64,000 nucleotides of DNA from Microbacterium sp. (GTDB lineage Bacteria; Actinomycetota; Actinomycetes; Actinomycetales; Microbacteriaceae): positions 372,001 through 436,000 of the forward strand of contig NZ_JAFKIP010000005.1 of assembly GCF_017305435.1 (NCBI RefSeq). Direction: 5' to 3'. Under the pieces are notes generated by a model that was not told the origin of the DNA, ran no database searches, and saw only the letters and a program-made list of their open reading frames with translations. This document shows, piece by piece, positions 35,086-42,682 of this stretch. Position 1 is the first letter of the stretch; every line of letters starts with the position of its first letter. Both the position numbers and the translations under genes were made by a program.

Positions 35086-35149
35086 GGCAGCCGGTCCGAC
35101 ACCCACGCAACGCTGTGTCAAGACTGGGCGGATCCCCGGCTTCCGGGCC

Positions 35150-35155
35150 TAGGCT
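35150..35155 (+). promoter_or_regulatory. -10 box for a near-leaderless transcript
   Basis: TAGGCT at 35150-35155 is followed after nine bases by ATG 35165. Transcription would start within two or three bases of the start codon, and no Shine-Dalgarno is visible. I see no convincing -35. Confidence 0.45.
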
Positions 35156-35164
35156 GGCGGCACG

Positions 35165-35848
35165 ATGAAGGTGATCTCGTACAACCTCAACAAGCACAAG
35201 GCGATCCGTGAGCTCGACGATCTCGTGGAATCGACGGGCGCCGACATCCTGTGCCTGCAGGAGGCGGAGACCGACGCGCTCCCCGCCGAGGTCGCCGGCC
35301 TGCAGCTCGTCGATGCGACCGCGCGCAACCGGCTGGGGCTCGCGGTGTACCTCCGCGCGAACACGTTCACGGCGCTCGAGGTGCGGACGCTCGCGCTGAA
35401 GAAGTCCCTGCACGACCGCGTGCTCAAGCCCGCCGAGGAGCGGATGCTCGCGGTGCGCGTGCGCGACATCGACCACGGGCGCGAGCTCATCGTCGCGAGC
35501 TTCCATGCGGCGCCCCTGACGGCGCTCAACTCGCTGCGGCGCAAGCAGATCACGGCGGCGCTCGAAGAGCTGGCGGGGCTCGGCGACCGCCTGCCGATCC
35601 TCATGGTGGGCGACTACAACTACCCCGTCTTCAAGGAGAACCTCGGTCAGAAGGTCCGCGAGGCGGGATATGAGCTGAGCCTCAGCGATGCCCGCACCTA
35701 CACGCGGTACAAGTTCTTCCGCGGCCACTACGACTTCGCGACGAGCGTCGGCTTCGAGATCGAGACGATCACGACGCTGCCGCAGGGGCGCAGCGACCAC
35801 CTGCCGATCCTCGTCACCGCCACGCCGAAGGCGCTGTCACCGGCCTGA
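35165..35848 (+). CDS. Endonuclease/exonuclease/phosphatase-family protein
   Basis: A 227-residue metal-dependent phosphoesterase-type protein. Family motifs occur in order: ISYNLNKH, the metal-binding glutamate in ILCLQEAE, ASFHAAPL, VGDYNYPVF and, last, GRSDHLPILV with the catalytic histidine. The substrate could be nucleic acid or a phospho-lipid/sugar; sequence does not decide. There is no signal peptide, so it is cytoplasmic. It stands alone downstream of truA. Confidence 0.88.
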   Translation: MKVISYNLNKHKAIRELDDLVESTGADILCLQEAETDALPAEVAGLQLVDATARNRLGLAVYLRANTFTALEVRTLALKKSLHDRVLKPAEERMLAVRVRDIDHGRELIVASFHAAPLTALNSLRRKQITAALEELAGLGDRLPILMVGDYNYPVFKENLGQKVREAGYELSLSDARTYTRYKFFRGHYDFATSVGFEIETITTLPQGRSDHLPILVTATPKALSPA

Positions 35849-35953
35849 GTCGCGCTCGACGGATGCGTTCCGGACGGATGCCGCCCACCGCTCGCGCTGC
35901 ATGCCGCCGCGCCGTGTGCGCCGCGCCGAGCGCGCCGCACCCTGCCGGGCATG

Positions 35954-35990
35954 ACGAAGCCCCGCCCGGCAGAGCCGAGCGGGGCTTCGT
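35954..35990 (-). terminator. Bidirectional terminator
   Basis: A 12-bp perfect stem (ACGAAGCCCCGC, 35954-35965, with its complement at 35979-35990) lies between the convergent genes ending at 35848 and 36004. It can serve both. Confidence 0.75.
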
Positions 35991-36003
35991 GGAAGGTCGT
36001 ACG

Positions 36004-36513
36004 TCAGGCGCCGGCCTGCTGGCGACCACGGCGGACAGATGCGCCCACCGCGATCGTGGCGCCGGCGAGCACGAGCGCGCCACCGCCGATCCAGATGCCG
36101 AGCAGCGAGTCGCTGTCGCCACCCGTGGAGGGGAGCGTCGACGAGCCGCCGCCGGCCTCGGAACCCGCGCGGGCCCCGGTGGCCGAGAGCGTCCAGCTGG
36201 CACCCGCGGGGATGCCGCTGACGGTCGCCGTGGCGACACCCGACGAGTCGGCGGTCTTGGTGGTCGTCGCCGAGGTGACGGCGAACTTCACGGCCGCCAG
36301 GTTGGCGCCGGTGACGCCTTCGCCGACGAGAGTGAACGTGACACTTGCGCCGGGCTCGAAGCCCGTGAACGGCACGGGGCCGTTGGAGGTCACGGTGACC
36401 GTGACGGTGTTCGGGCCCGTCGGCGTGTACGCCTGGGCGACGGCGGGGGCGGCGAACAGGAGGCCCACCGCGATGATGCTCGCGGCGACAGCCTGGGAGA
36501 GCTTGTTCTTCAT
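36004..36513 (-). CDS. Small LPSTG wall-anchored protein
   Basis: A 169-residue exported protein. A signal peptide (MKNKLSQAVAASIIAVGLLF, cut after about 28) precedes a single beta-rich domain with GPNTVTVTVTSNGPVPFTG. LPSTG, a hydrophobic helix (LLGIWIGGGALVLAGATIA) and RRGRQQ follow, the sortase sorting signal. The tail is very close to that of the protein at 42069-42617, so the two are paralogues. ATG 36513 is the natural start; the open frame continues upstream without a signal peptide. It may be a minor wall component or adhesin; the ligand is unknown. Confidence 0.88.
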   Translation of the reverse strand: MKNKLSQAVAASIIAVGLLFAAPAVAQAYTPTGPNTVTVTVTSNGPVPFTGFEPGASVTFTLVGEGVTGANLAAVKFAVTSATTTKTADSSGVATATVSGIPAGASWTLSATGARAGSEAGGGSSTLPSTGGDSDSLLGIWIGGGALVLAGATIAVGASVRRGRQQAGA

Positions 36514-36544
36514 GGGGGGTGCCTGCTTTCGAATCCGGTCTGCG

Positions 36545-36573
36545 TAGTTACCGACTACCACTGGTTCCGTAAA
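36545..36573 (-). promoter_or_regulatory. Promoter of the small LPSTG gene
   Basis: On the minus strand TTTACG (36573-36568) and TAACTA (36550-36545) are 17 bp apart, giving a leader of roughly 25-30 nt. It lies in an unusually A+T-rich intergenic region. Confidence 0.5.
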
Positions 36574-36631
36574 TCCGGTCGGGAGCGCAGATGGGGGGAG
36601 GATGTGAAGCGGTATGGTGTAGCTGATGCTT

Positions 36632-36650
36632 ACCTGAGTATTGCTTAGGT
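36632..36650. promoter_or_regulatory. Imperfect inverted repeat in the divergent intergenic region
   Basis: ACCTGAG (36632-36638) and CTTAGGT (36644-36650) form a 7-bp inverted repeat with one mismatch and a 5-bp centre. It sits between two divergent promoters and could be an operator for both envelope genes. The orientation is everted relative to a DtxR/IdeR box, so I do not call it an iron box. Confidence 0.4.
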
Positions 36651-36660
36651 GGCAGACGAA

Positions 36661-36689
36661 TTGCAAACGCGTGCGGTTTCCAGTATGTA
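36661..36689 (+). promoter_or_regulatory. Promoter of the first lipoprotein gene
   Basis: TTGCAA (36661-36666) and TATGTA (36684-36689) are separated by 17 bp. The start codon at 36726 follows after a leader of about 30 nt that contains TGAGGAG. Confidence 0.55.
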
Positions 36690-36725
36690 AATGTTTCGCG
36701 ACGTAACGACGGCCCTGAGGAGTGC

Positions 36726-37385
36726 ATGCGGATGACGCGAGACAGCACGCACGCACGTGTGTCGGCCGAGGCCCGCGCCGTTTCGCGGCCGGCACGCCGA
36801 GCGGCCGCGGCGATCGCCCTGACGCTGGCAGCGGCATCCTTCGCGGGGTGCGGACCGGCGCCGTGGACGCAGGATCAGAGCTCGCCGACGCCGACCGTGA
36901 GCTCGTCGCCGGTGGCCCCTCCCGTCTCGAACGACCTCTCCGGCGGCGCCACCGAGCGGACGCTCACCGCGGGCGCCGTGAGCGCGACGGTCAACTACTG
37001 GTCGACGCTGCGGATGGACCGGTGGACGGCCACCGCCGTCAAGCCCATCAGTCTCTCGATGGTCACGACGATCACGCCCAACGACGGCCAGAAGGTGTAC
37101 CTGCAGCGCGCCACGATGACGGCGGTCCCCGGCAACGCGACGCAGAGCTTCGCCCCGCTGGACCCCCAGGTCGACCAATCGACGGTCGCTCCCGGATACC
37201 TCGTGCTCTCCCCGTACAGCTACTCGAACACGTTCAACGTGGGCGCCGTGCCCGCCGACGCGACCTTCGTGACGATCCAGTTCGACTACGACTTCCTCGT
37301 GCAGACGACGCCGACCTCGACCGAGTACGCCAAGCAGACCGCGAGCGACACCCTCACGGTCGCGATCGCCGCTCCCGCCGGCTGA
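36726..37385 (+). CDS. Predicted lipoprotein A of the GT2-GH6 locus
   Basis: A 219-residue exported protein I do not recognise by family. A basic N-terminus and hydrophobic helix lead to a lipobox-like ASFAGC at about residues 37-42, then a Ser/Pro/Thr linker. One beta-rich domain follows, with VYLQRATMTAVPGNATQSFA and VPADATFVTIQFDYDFLV. TGAGGAG precedes ATG 36726. It is paralogous to the next gene: both share a VYL-rich centre and a closing domain of alternating hydrophobic strands. With the GT2 synthase downstream, a role in export or assembly of a polysaccharide at the cell surface is plausible but inferred. Confidence 0.75.
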   Translation: MRMTRDSTHARVSAEARAVSRPARRAAAAIALTLAAASFAGCGPAPWTQDQSSPTPTVSSSPVAPPVSNDLSGGATERTLTAGAVSATVNYWSTLRMDRWTATAVKPISLSMVTTITPNDGQKVYLQRATMTAVPGNATQSFAPLDPQVDQSTVAPGYLVLSPYSYSNTFNVGAVPADATFVTIQFDYDFLVQTTPTSTEYAKQTASDTLTVAIAAPAG

Positions 37386-37461
37386 GAGACGCAGAGCGGG
37401 CCTGAGAGCGGCAGAGCGGGCCTGCGAGCGGCAGAGCGGGCCGGAGAGCGCCCGAGACCGG
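37382..37461 (+). repeat. 20-bp tandem repeat between the lipoprotein genes
   Basis: CTGAGAGCGGCAGAGCGGGC-like units begin at 37382, 37402, 37422 and 37442, the last degenerate, with a partial fifth at 37462. The first unit overlaps the stop codon of the upstream gene. There is no evident hairpin or coding role. Confidence 0.7.
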
Positions 37462-37556
37462 CTGAGAGCGCCCCGAACCTCAAGATCACGTCAAGAACCC
37501 GTTGAGGTTCCCGCAATCGGGCGTCTGCGCGCGCGTCCGCTCCCTAGCATTGCGAC

Positions 37557-38285
37557 GTGACTTCCGCTTCCTCCGCCTCCGCCCGTGTCCGCGCGACCGC
37601 CGTCACGGCGTCCGCTGCACTGCTGCTGACGTCGCTCACGGGGTGCGCGCAGCTCGCGAGCGCCTTCAACGGTCTGCAGCAGGATGCCGTCGCGACGCCG
37701 TCGCCCGTCCCGTCGTCGACCGTGACCACCATGCCGTTCGACTCGCAGTTCACCTACGACGGGTCGGTGTCGCTCACGACCGACGTCGCCGACGGCCTCG
37801 AGGTGCGCCTGGACGTGTGGGCGGCCGACCCGAAGCGCACGCAGGAGTGGCGACCGGACGGTGACAAGACGTTCGGCTTCGCGGTCAACGTCTACGACCA
37901 CCGCGTCGACGAGAAGGCGGTGCTGACGCAGAAGCGGCGCGTGTACCTCTCGATGGTCAACATCACTTCGCAGGTGTCGCAGTCGACCGTGGGCTCCCAG
38001 CAGATCACCTCGCCATTCCAGTTCTCGGCCGACCCGCGCACCCTCGTGCCGACCGACACGCTCCGCTCCGACCGCGGGCTGCTCCTGAACAGCTACCAGG
38101 GCGGGCTCCTCGTGCCCGAGACGACGATCCATCAGCTGCCGGCCGACACCTACGGCATCACGCTGCAGTTCGCGCTGCAGATCTGGGTGGAGGGCTCCGC
38201 CAACACCGACACGAGCTTCACGCAGCAGACCGTCTACCAAGTTCTGCCGATCGCCATCTTCTCTCCGAACACGACGACTGAATAG
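37557..38285 (+). CDS. Predicted lipoprotein B of the GT2-GH6 locus
   Basis: A 242-residue exported protein with a clear lipobox (LLTSLTGC, Cys about residue 30) after a hydrophobic helix. A Ser/Pro/Thr linker follows, then a beta-rich domain with TFGFAVNVYDHRVDEKAVL and PADTYGITLQFALQIWVEG. Family unknown; it is a paralogue of the lipoprotein encoded just upstream. GTG 37557 lies six bases after TAGCAT (37545-37550), so it is probably leaderless. The GT2 synthase gene follows by 33 bases. The pair could present or guide the nascent polymer, but nothing in the sequence proves that. Confidence 0.78.
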   Translation: MTSASSASARVRATAVTASAALLLTSLTGCAQLASAFNGLQQDAVATPSPVPSSTVTTMPFDSQFTYDGSVSLTTDVADGLEVRLDVWAADPKRTQEWRPDGDKTFGFAVNVYDHRVDEKAVLTQKRRVYLSMVNITSQVSQSTVGSQQITSPFQFSADPRTLVPTDTLRSDRGLLLNSYQGGLLVPETTIHQLPADTYGITLQFALQIWVEGSANTDTSFTQQTVYQVLPIAIFSPNTTTE

Positions 38286-38318
38286 TCTGGTCTGCACAGC
38301 AGACGCGAGGTACCCATC

Positions 38319-39842
38319 GTGAGCACGCCCTTCGAATCCGGACGACCGTCCGCCGATCCGCGCATCCCCGCGGCGCCGGTGCCGGCGCCCGCAAAGTCGT
38401 ACGCGTTCGACGCGCACGAGGCGGCACTGCACCCGGAGGATCTGCAGATCGCGGACTTCGACGACTTCTCGTCGGTGCTCGAGCACTCGACGGTGCACCG
38501 CTCCACGATCGGGTGCGTCGTGCCGGCGTACAACGAGGAGGAGTCGATCGCCGACGTCCTCCGCTCGCTCCTCGGCCAGAGCCGTGTGCCCGACGTCATC
38601 CACGTCGTCGTCAACAACACGTCGGATGCCACGGTCAAGATCGCCTCGGAGTTCTCCGGCCCGCACGAGATCACGACGGAGCTCGGCGAGCAGTTCACCG
38701 AGGTGTTCGTCCACGACATCGGCAAGAACCCCGACAAGAAGGTAGGCGCCCTCAACTACGGCTACGCCCTCGTCGAGGGGTACGACTACCTGCTCGGCGT
38801 CGACGGCGACACGATGGCCGATCGCCGCGCCGTCGAGTACCTCGAGACCGAGGCGGTCTCCGACTCGCGCATCGGCGGCATCTCGGCGATCTACTCGATC
38901 GACGACAAGCCGATCCAGGGTCTCGTCGCGAAGTTCCTCATCGCCGGGCAGCGCACGCAGTTCGCCGCGTTCAACTTGCAGAACCTCTTGCGCGGGCGCA
39001 ACATGGCCGTTCTCGGCGGGCAGTTCTCGATCTTCTCCACGACGGCGCTGCGCGACGTCATGAAGGCGAACCACCAGAACTCGCCGTGGGTGAAGGACAG
39101 CGAGGTGGAGGACTCGCTGCTGTCGCTGCAGATCAAGAGCGCCGGCTACCTCACCAAGATCAGCCCGTTCGCGCGCGCCGACGTCGGCGGGATGACGACC
39201 CTGAAGGGATACGACGCGCAGCAGGTCAAGTGGACCTACGGGGCGATCGAGCTCATGTGGCCGGGCCAGCGCGGCGACACGAAGGGCCAGCCCTTCCACC
39301 CGAACCTGCGACTGCGCTGGTTCGAGCAGTTCTCGATGCTGACGAACCTGTTCGTGCGCGTCGCGTTCCTCACGCTGCTCATCGCGTCGCTGTCGATCAA
39401 CGCGTTCGTCTTCTCGGCCTGGTGGCTCATCCCGCCCGTCGTCGCCGTGCTCCTGAACCTGCGCGTCGCGCGGACGATGCAGAACTGCGACTCCCGAGAT
39501 CTGATGTTCGCGGGCTTCATCTTCCCCGCCGAGATCTTCATGTGGATCCGCATCAGCCACTTCCTGCGGTCGTGGACGCGCTTCCTGTCCCGCAAGAAGG
39601 TCGACAACTGGGCGATGCAGGCGAAGGCGGAGCGCGGCGGCGGCAGCATCGGGCACTGGGTGCCGTTCATCATGCTCGTCGTCGTGGCCGTCGCCGCGGC
39701 CGTCATCTGGCACATGCTCTCGCCCGTGACGCAGTCGGCGATCCTGTGGGTCGGCTGGCCCATCGTCGGCGTCGTCACGGTCATCCAGACCGTCCTGATG
39801 GCGTTCAAGCTCCTGCGCCGCCACCAGGGCTTCACCGTCTGA
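38319..39842 (+). CDS. Processive GT2 polysaccharide synthase
   Basis: A membrane glycosyltransferase of family 2, probably polymerising a beta-linked glycan while extruding it. The 507-residue protein has a cytoplasmic N-terminus and the catalytic domain PAYNEEESIADVL, DGD at 162-164, the ED pair in SEVEDSLLSL (264-265), and QQVKW at 301-305. The last corresponds to the QxxRW motif of cellulose, chitin and hyaluronan synthases. About five membrane segments follow (about 340-500). Product identity cannot be told from sequence. The GH6 glucanase three genes on suggests a beta-1,4-glucan-like polymer, as in Streptomyces CslA/CslZ. GTG 38319 has an AGG-containing site upstream. It ends 20 bases from the convergent regulator. 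Confidence 0.88.
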   Translation: MSTPFESGRPSADPRIPAAPVPAPAKSYAFDAHEAALHPEDLQIADFDDFSSVLEHSTVHRSTIGCVVPAYNEEESIADVLRSLLGQSRVPDVIHVVVNNTSDATVKIASEFSGPHEITTELGEQFTEVFVHDIGKNPDKKVGALNYGYALVEGYDYLLGVDGDTMADRRAVEYLETEAVSDSRIGGISAIYSIDDKPIQGLVAKFLIAGQRTQFAAFNLQNLLRGRNMAVLGGQFSIFSTTALRDVMKANHQNSPWVKDSEVEDSLLSLQIKSAGYLTKISPFARADVGGMTTLKGYDAQQVKWTYGAIELMWPGQRGDTKGQPFHPNLRLRWFEQFSMLTNLFVRVAFLTLLIASLSINAFVFSAWWLIPPVVAVLLNLRVARTMQNCDSRDLMFAGFIFPAEIFMWIRISHFLRSWTRFLSRKKVDNWAMQAKAERGGGSIGHWVPFIMLVVVAVAAAVIWHMLSPVTQSAILWVGWPIVGVVTVIQTVLMAFKLLRRHQGFTV

Positions 39843-39861
39843 CGACGGCGGTGGATGCCGC

Positions 39862-40902
39862 TCAGGCGGCGCGTTCGGAGGTCAGCCGGTAGCCCACCCC
39901 GCGCACCGTCTCGATGTAGCGCGGGTTGGTGGGGTTGTCGCCGAGCTTGCGGCGGAGGTTCGTCATGTGCGCCTCGATCGCGCGCTTGTCGGCCTCTCCC
40001 ACGAAGTAGCTCGTCACGTAGGACTCGCCGCGGAGCACGAGCGTCAGGTCGGCCTTGCTGCGGACGCGCCGCTTGGACTCCATGAGGGTCGCGAGCAGAT
40101 CGAACTCGGTGCGGGTGAGCTCGAGCTCGGAACCGCCGATGACGGCGGTGCGCTGCTCGGGGTTGACCGACAGGTCGCGGTGCGTGACCCAGCCGGGGCC
40201 GACGACCTCGGCGGCGGTGTGGCCGATCGGGGCGAGGTCGGAGCCAGGTTCGGTGTACTGCGGCCCGGCGGTCGACGGGACGATGATGGGCTGCGCGGCG
40301 GGAGCGGGCGGCGCGGGCTGCGCGTACGCGGGCGGCGGAACCGGCTGCGACCGCACCTCGTCGAAGCTGTAGGGCGGGTCGGCGGGGGCGGGCGCCGGCG
40401 GCCACTGCTCGTACGCCGCGGGCGCCCCGTAGTCGGGCGTGCGGGCGCCGGGGCGGGCGCCCGGGAACGACGGTCCCGCGACCTCCTGGCGGGGCGCGGG
40501 CGGCTGGTTCTGCACCGTCGTGCGCGGACGGCGCATGAGCGAGTCGACGCGCGCGCGCAGCTCGCGCGGGCGGAAGGGCTTCACGATGTAGTCGTCGGCA
40601 CCCGCGCCGAGGCCGACGACGAGATCGGCCTCCTCCTCGAGGCCCGTGATCATGATGATGTACGTGTCGCTCTGCGCGCGGATGCGCCGGGCGGCCTCGA
40701 ATCCGTCGATGCCGGGCATGTTGACATCCAGCGTCGTGATCGACGGCTGATAGGACGCGACGGCGCGTACGCCGTCGATGCCGTTGCCGACCGAGACGGT
40801 CGAGAAGCCCGCCGCCTCGAGGACTTCGACGATGAGATGACGGATCTCCGGATCGTCCTCGATGATGACGGCGGTCTTGAGGGGCGCGGAGGGGTCGCTC
40901 AT
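39862..40902 (-). CDS. OmpR-type response regulator with a long Pro/Ala linker
   Basis: A DNA-binding regulator controlled by phosphorylation. The receiver domain (about residues 9-125) has D59 in TTLDVNMPGIDG and the conserved lysine in DDYIVKPFRPRE. A linker of about 115 residues rich in Pro, Ala and Tyr is unusually long for the family. The C-terminal winged helix has ELTRTEFDLLATLMES and NPTNPRYIETVRGVGYRL. ATG 40902 gives a typical N-terminus with AGGA just upstream; ATG 40920 is also possible. A minus-strand TAGACT at 40951-40956 is a good -10. No kinase is adjacent; the kinases at 45686-49173 are candidate partners. Confidence 0.92.
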   Translation of the reverse strand: MSDPSAPLKTAVIIEDDPEIRHLIVEVLEAAGFSTVSVGNGIDGVRAVASYQPSITTLDVNMPGIDGFEAARRIRAQSDTYIIMITGLEEEADLVVGLGAGADDYIVKPFRPRELRARVDSLMRRPRTTVQNQPPAPRQEVAGPSFPGARPGARTPDYGAPAAYEQWPPAPAPADPPYSFDEVRSQPVPPPAYAQPAPPAPAAQPIIVPSTAGPQYTEPGSDLAPIGHTAAEVVGPGWVTHRDLSVNPEQRTAVIGGSELELTRTEFDLLATLMESKRRVRSKADLTLVLRGESYVTSYFVGEADKRAIEAHMTNLRRKLGDNPTNPRYIETVRGVGYRLTSERAA

Positions 40903-40978
40903 GGTCCTGACGATCTCCATTGGGGGGTGTGGAGCCGGATGGTGAGCCACAGTCTAGCCACGCCGCGACGGGCGGGTG

Positions 40979-42028
40979 TCACCGCACGTCGCGCGTGAGC
41001 TCCTCCGCGCCCTCCGGCCACCAGTGCCCCGCGGCCGGGCCACCGTTGCAGGTGCCGTCGCTCTCGCCCGGAGGTTTGATCCAGACGTTGGTGTCGACGA
41101 CGTCGTCGCCGAAGGTCCCGCCCGCGTCGCCGACCCGTTGTCCGGGCGGATTGCACCACGTCGAACCGGCGCTCGCGACGCCGTTGCGCGACGTGTCGAT
41201 GATCGCGTGCGTGCCGCCGAGCCGGTCCGAGAGCGCGTGCGCGTAGGCGAACTCGTCGTACGTCGACTGGTAGTTGGAGACGTTGGTGGCGACGCCGCGG
41301 ACGCGGTCGATGATGCCCATCTGCCGGATGAGGGATGCCATGTCGTCCGGGCTGTGCCACGAACTGTGGCCCCCGTCGATGTAGATCCACGTGCCGGTGC
41401 CGCTCAGGGCGTCGACGGCGGCGGAGAGGTAGCCCGCGCGCGCCGAGATGTCGCCGCACTCGCTCGCGAGGGCGATGCTGTCGGGCTCGAGGACGACGAT
41501 CTTCTGCACGTCCGGGGCGGTGCGCAGGGCCGCGCCGATCTCGGCGACCCACGTCGGGTAGTCCTCGGAGGAGAGCCCGCCCGCGGAGTGGTTGCCGCAG
41601 TCGCGGTCGGGAAGGCCGTAGACGACCATCGCGGCAGCCTTGCGCTGGTCGCGGGCCTGCGAGACGAGGCTCACGACGGTGCCGCCGACGGTGCCGATCG
41701 GGTCCTGCTCGGGGGTGAGCCAGTACGCCGTCGGCTGTGCGCCGAGGTACTGCGTGGCCGCGGTGGCGTCGGCATCCATGTCGATGTGGTCGAGCGCCTG
41801 GACGGCCTTCGACTGCTCGGGCGCGATGACGACGGTGCCGACTGCGGGGGGCTGCGCCGTCATGCGGAACACTCCCTGCGTGATGACGATGCCGAGCGTG
41901 GCGATGAGGGCGATCACGACGATCGCCGCGATCACGGCGAGGATGATGATCGCGCGGGTCGACGGGCGCCGTGGCGTCCATCGCCGTCGTGGGGGGCCGA
42001 CGGTCGCCGCGGGCGGCGGAATGGTCAC
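40979..42028 (-). CDS. Membrane-anchored GH6 glucanase
   Basis: A glycoside hydrolase of family 6, acting on beta-1,4-glucan outside the cell. The 349-residue protein has a basic N-terminus and one membrane helix (about residues 26-52). The GH6 blocks VVYGLPDRDCGNHSAGG, IVVLEPDSIALASEC, ATNVSNYQS, IDTSRNG, WCNPPGQRVG and DTNVWIKPPGESDG follow. The aspartates in DRDC and EPDS are the expected acid residues. It carries no cellulose-binding module, so a role in trimming or releasing a self-made polymer fits better than cellulose feeding; that is inference from the nearby GT2 gene. GTG 42028 is six bases from a minus-strand TAGCGT (42035-42040), so it is probably leaderless. Confidence 0.9.
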   Translation of the reverse strand: MTIPPPAATVGPPRRRWTPRRPSTRAIIILAVIAAIVVIALIATLGIVITQGVFRMTAQPPAVGTVVIAPEQSKAVQALDHIDMDADATAATQYLGAQPTAYWLTPEQDPIGTVGGTVVSLVSQARDQRKAAAMVVYGLPDRDCGNHSAGGLSSEDYPTWVAEIGAALRTAPDVQKIVVLEPDSIALASECGDISARAGYLSAAVDALSGTGTWIYIDGGHSSWHSPDDMASLIRQMGIIDRVRGVATNVSNYQSTYDEFAYAHALSDRLGGTHAIIDTSRNGVASAGSTWCNPPGQRVGDAGGTFGDDVVDTNVWIKPPGESDGTCNGGPAAGHWWPEGAEELTRDVR

Positions 42029-42068
42029 GTTGACACGCTACTCGACCCGGCGGCTCCGCCGGTGCGCG

Positions 42069-42617
42069 TCAGTCGTCGCGGTTGCCGCGGCGGCGCAGCG
42101 CGAGAGCGATCAAGACGATCGCGCCGGCGGCCACGAGAGCGCCGCCGCCGATCCAGATGCCGAGGAGCTGCCCGCTGTCGCCGCCCGTGCGCGGCAGGCC
42201 GTCCGCGCCGACGATCGACGTGCTCGCCGCCCCGCCGGCGGAGGTCGGCGAGATCGCGGCGATGTTGTAGACGCCCGACGCGTTCTGCGGCAGCGTGATG
42301 CCGACGGCGCGGAGCGCGCCCGTGGCATCCGAGGTGCGCGCCGCCGAGCCCGTCGAGATCGCGAACCGGACGAAGGCGAAGGTGACGCCGGCGCCGTTCT
42401 CGCCCGTCACGGTGATCGTGACGGGCTCATTCGCGCCGAACGTGCCGGCCGCGCAGGAGAACTCGATCGTCGCGCCGGCCTCGATCGTCGCGGAGGAGGT
42501 GGAGCAGGCATCCACGGGCGGGTAGATCGTCGAGGCCTGCGCGGCGGCGGGCACACCGATCGCGGCGACGAGGCCGATGGCGAGGGCCGTCACGATCGAG
42601 CGGAGAGAGCGGTGCAT
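42069..42617 (-). CDS. Small LPRTG wall-anchored protein
   Basis: A 182-residue exported protein. A signal peptide (HRSLRSIVTALAIGLVAAIG, cut after AQA) precedes a beta-rich domain with two cysteines. LPRTG, a membrane helix (LLGIWIGGGALVAAGAIVLI) and RRRGNRDD follow. The sorting tail is nearly the same as in the protein at 36004-36513, which makes them paralogues bracketing the GT2-GH6 locus. ATG 42617 follows GAAGGTCACC; GTG 42629 is an alternative. A minus-strand TAGACT at 42669-42674 is a likely -10. Confidence 0.88.
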   Translation of the reverse strand: MHRSLRSIVTALAIGLVAAIGVPAAAQASTIYPPVDACSTSSATIEAGATIEFSCAAGTFGANEPVTITVTGENGAGVTFAFVRFAISTGSAARTSDATGALRAVGITLPQNASGVYNIAAISPTSAGGAASTSIVGADGLPRTGGDSGQLLGIWIGGGALVAAGAIVLIALALRRRGNRDD

Positions 42618-42682
42618 GGTGACCTTCACAGGGGTGGTGCTGCGCGGCGCGCGTTGCGAGGTCCGGTGAGTCTACCTGACGT

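Noticed and set aside
34144-35121. Upstream extension of the acyltransferase frame to a product of about 1,020 residues
   Set aside because: The extra part lies opposite truA, has no domain and would come before the normal family start LDGLRAVAVLLV.
36632-36650. DtxR/IdeR iron box
   Set aside because: The half-sites are ACCT...AGGT, the reverse of the AGGT...ACCT arrangement of the iron box, and no iron-uptake gene is adjacent.
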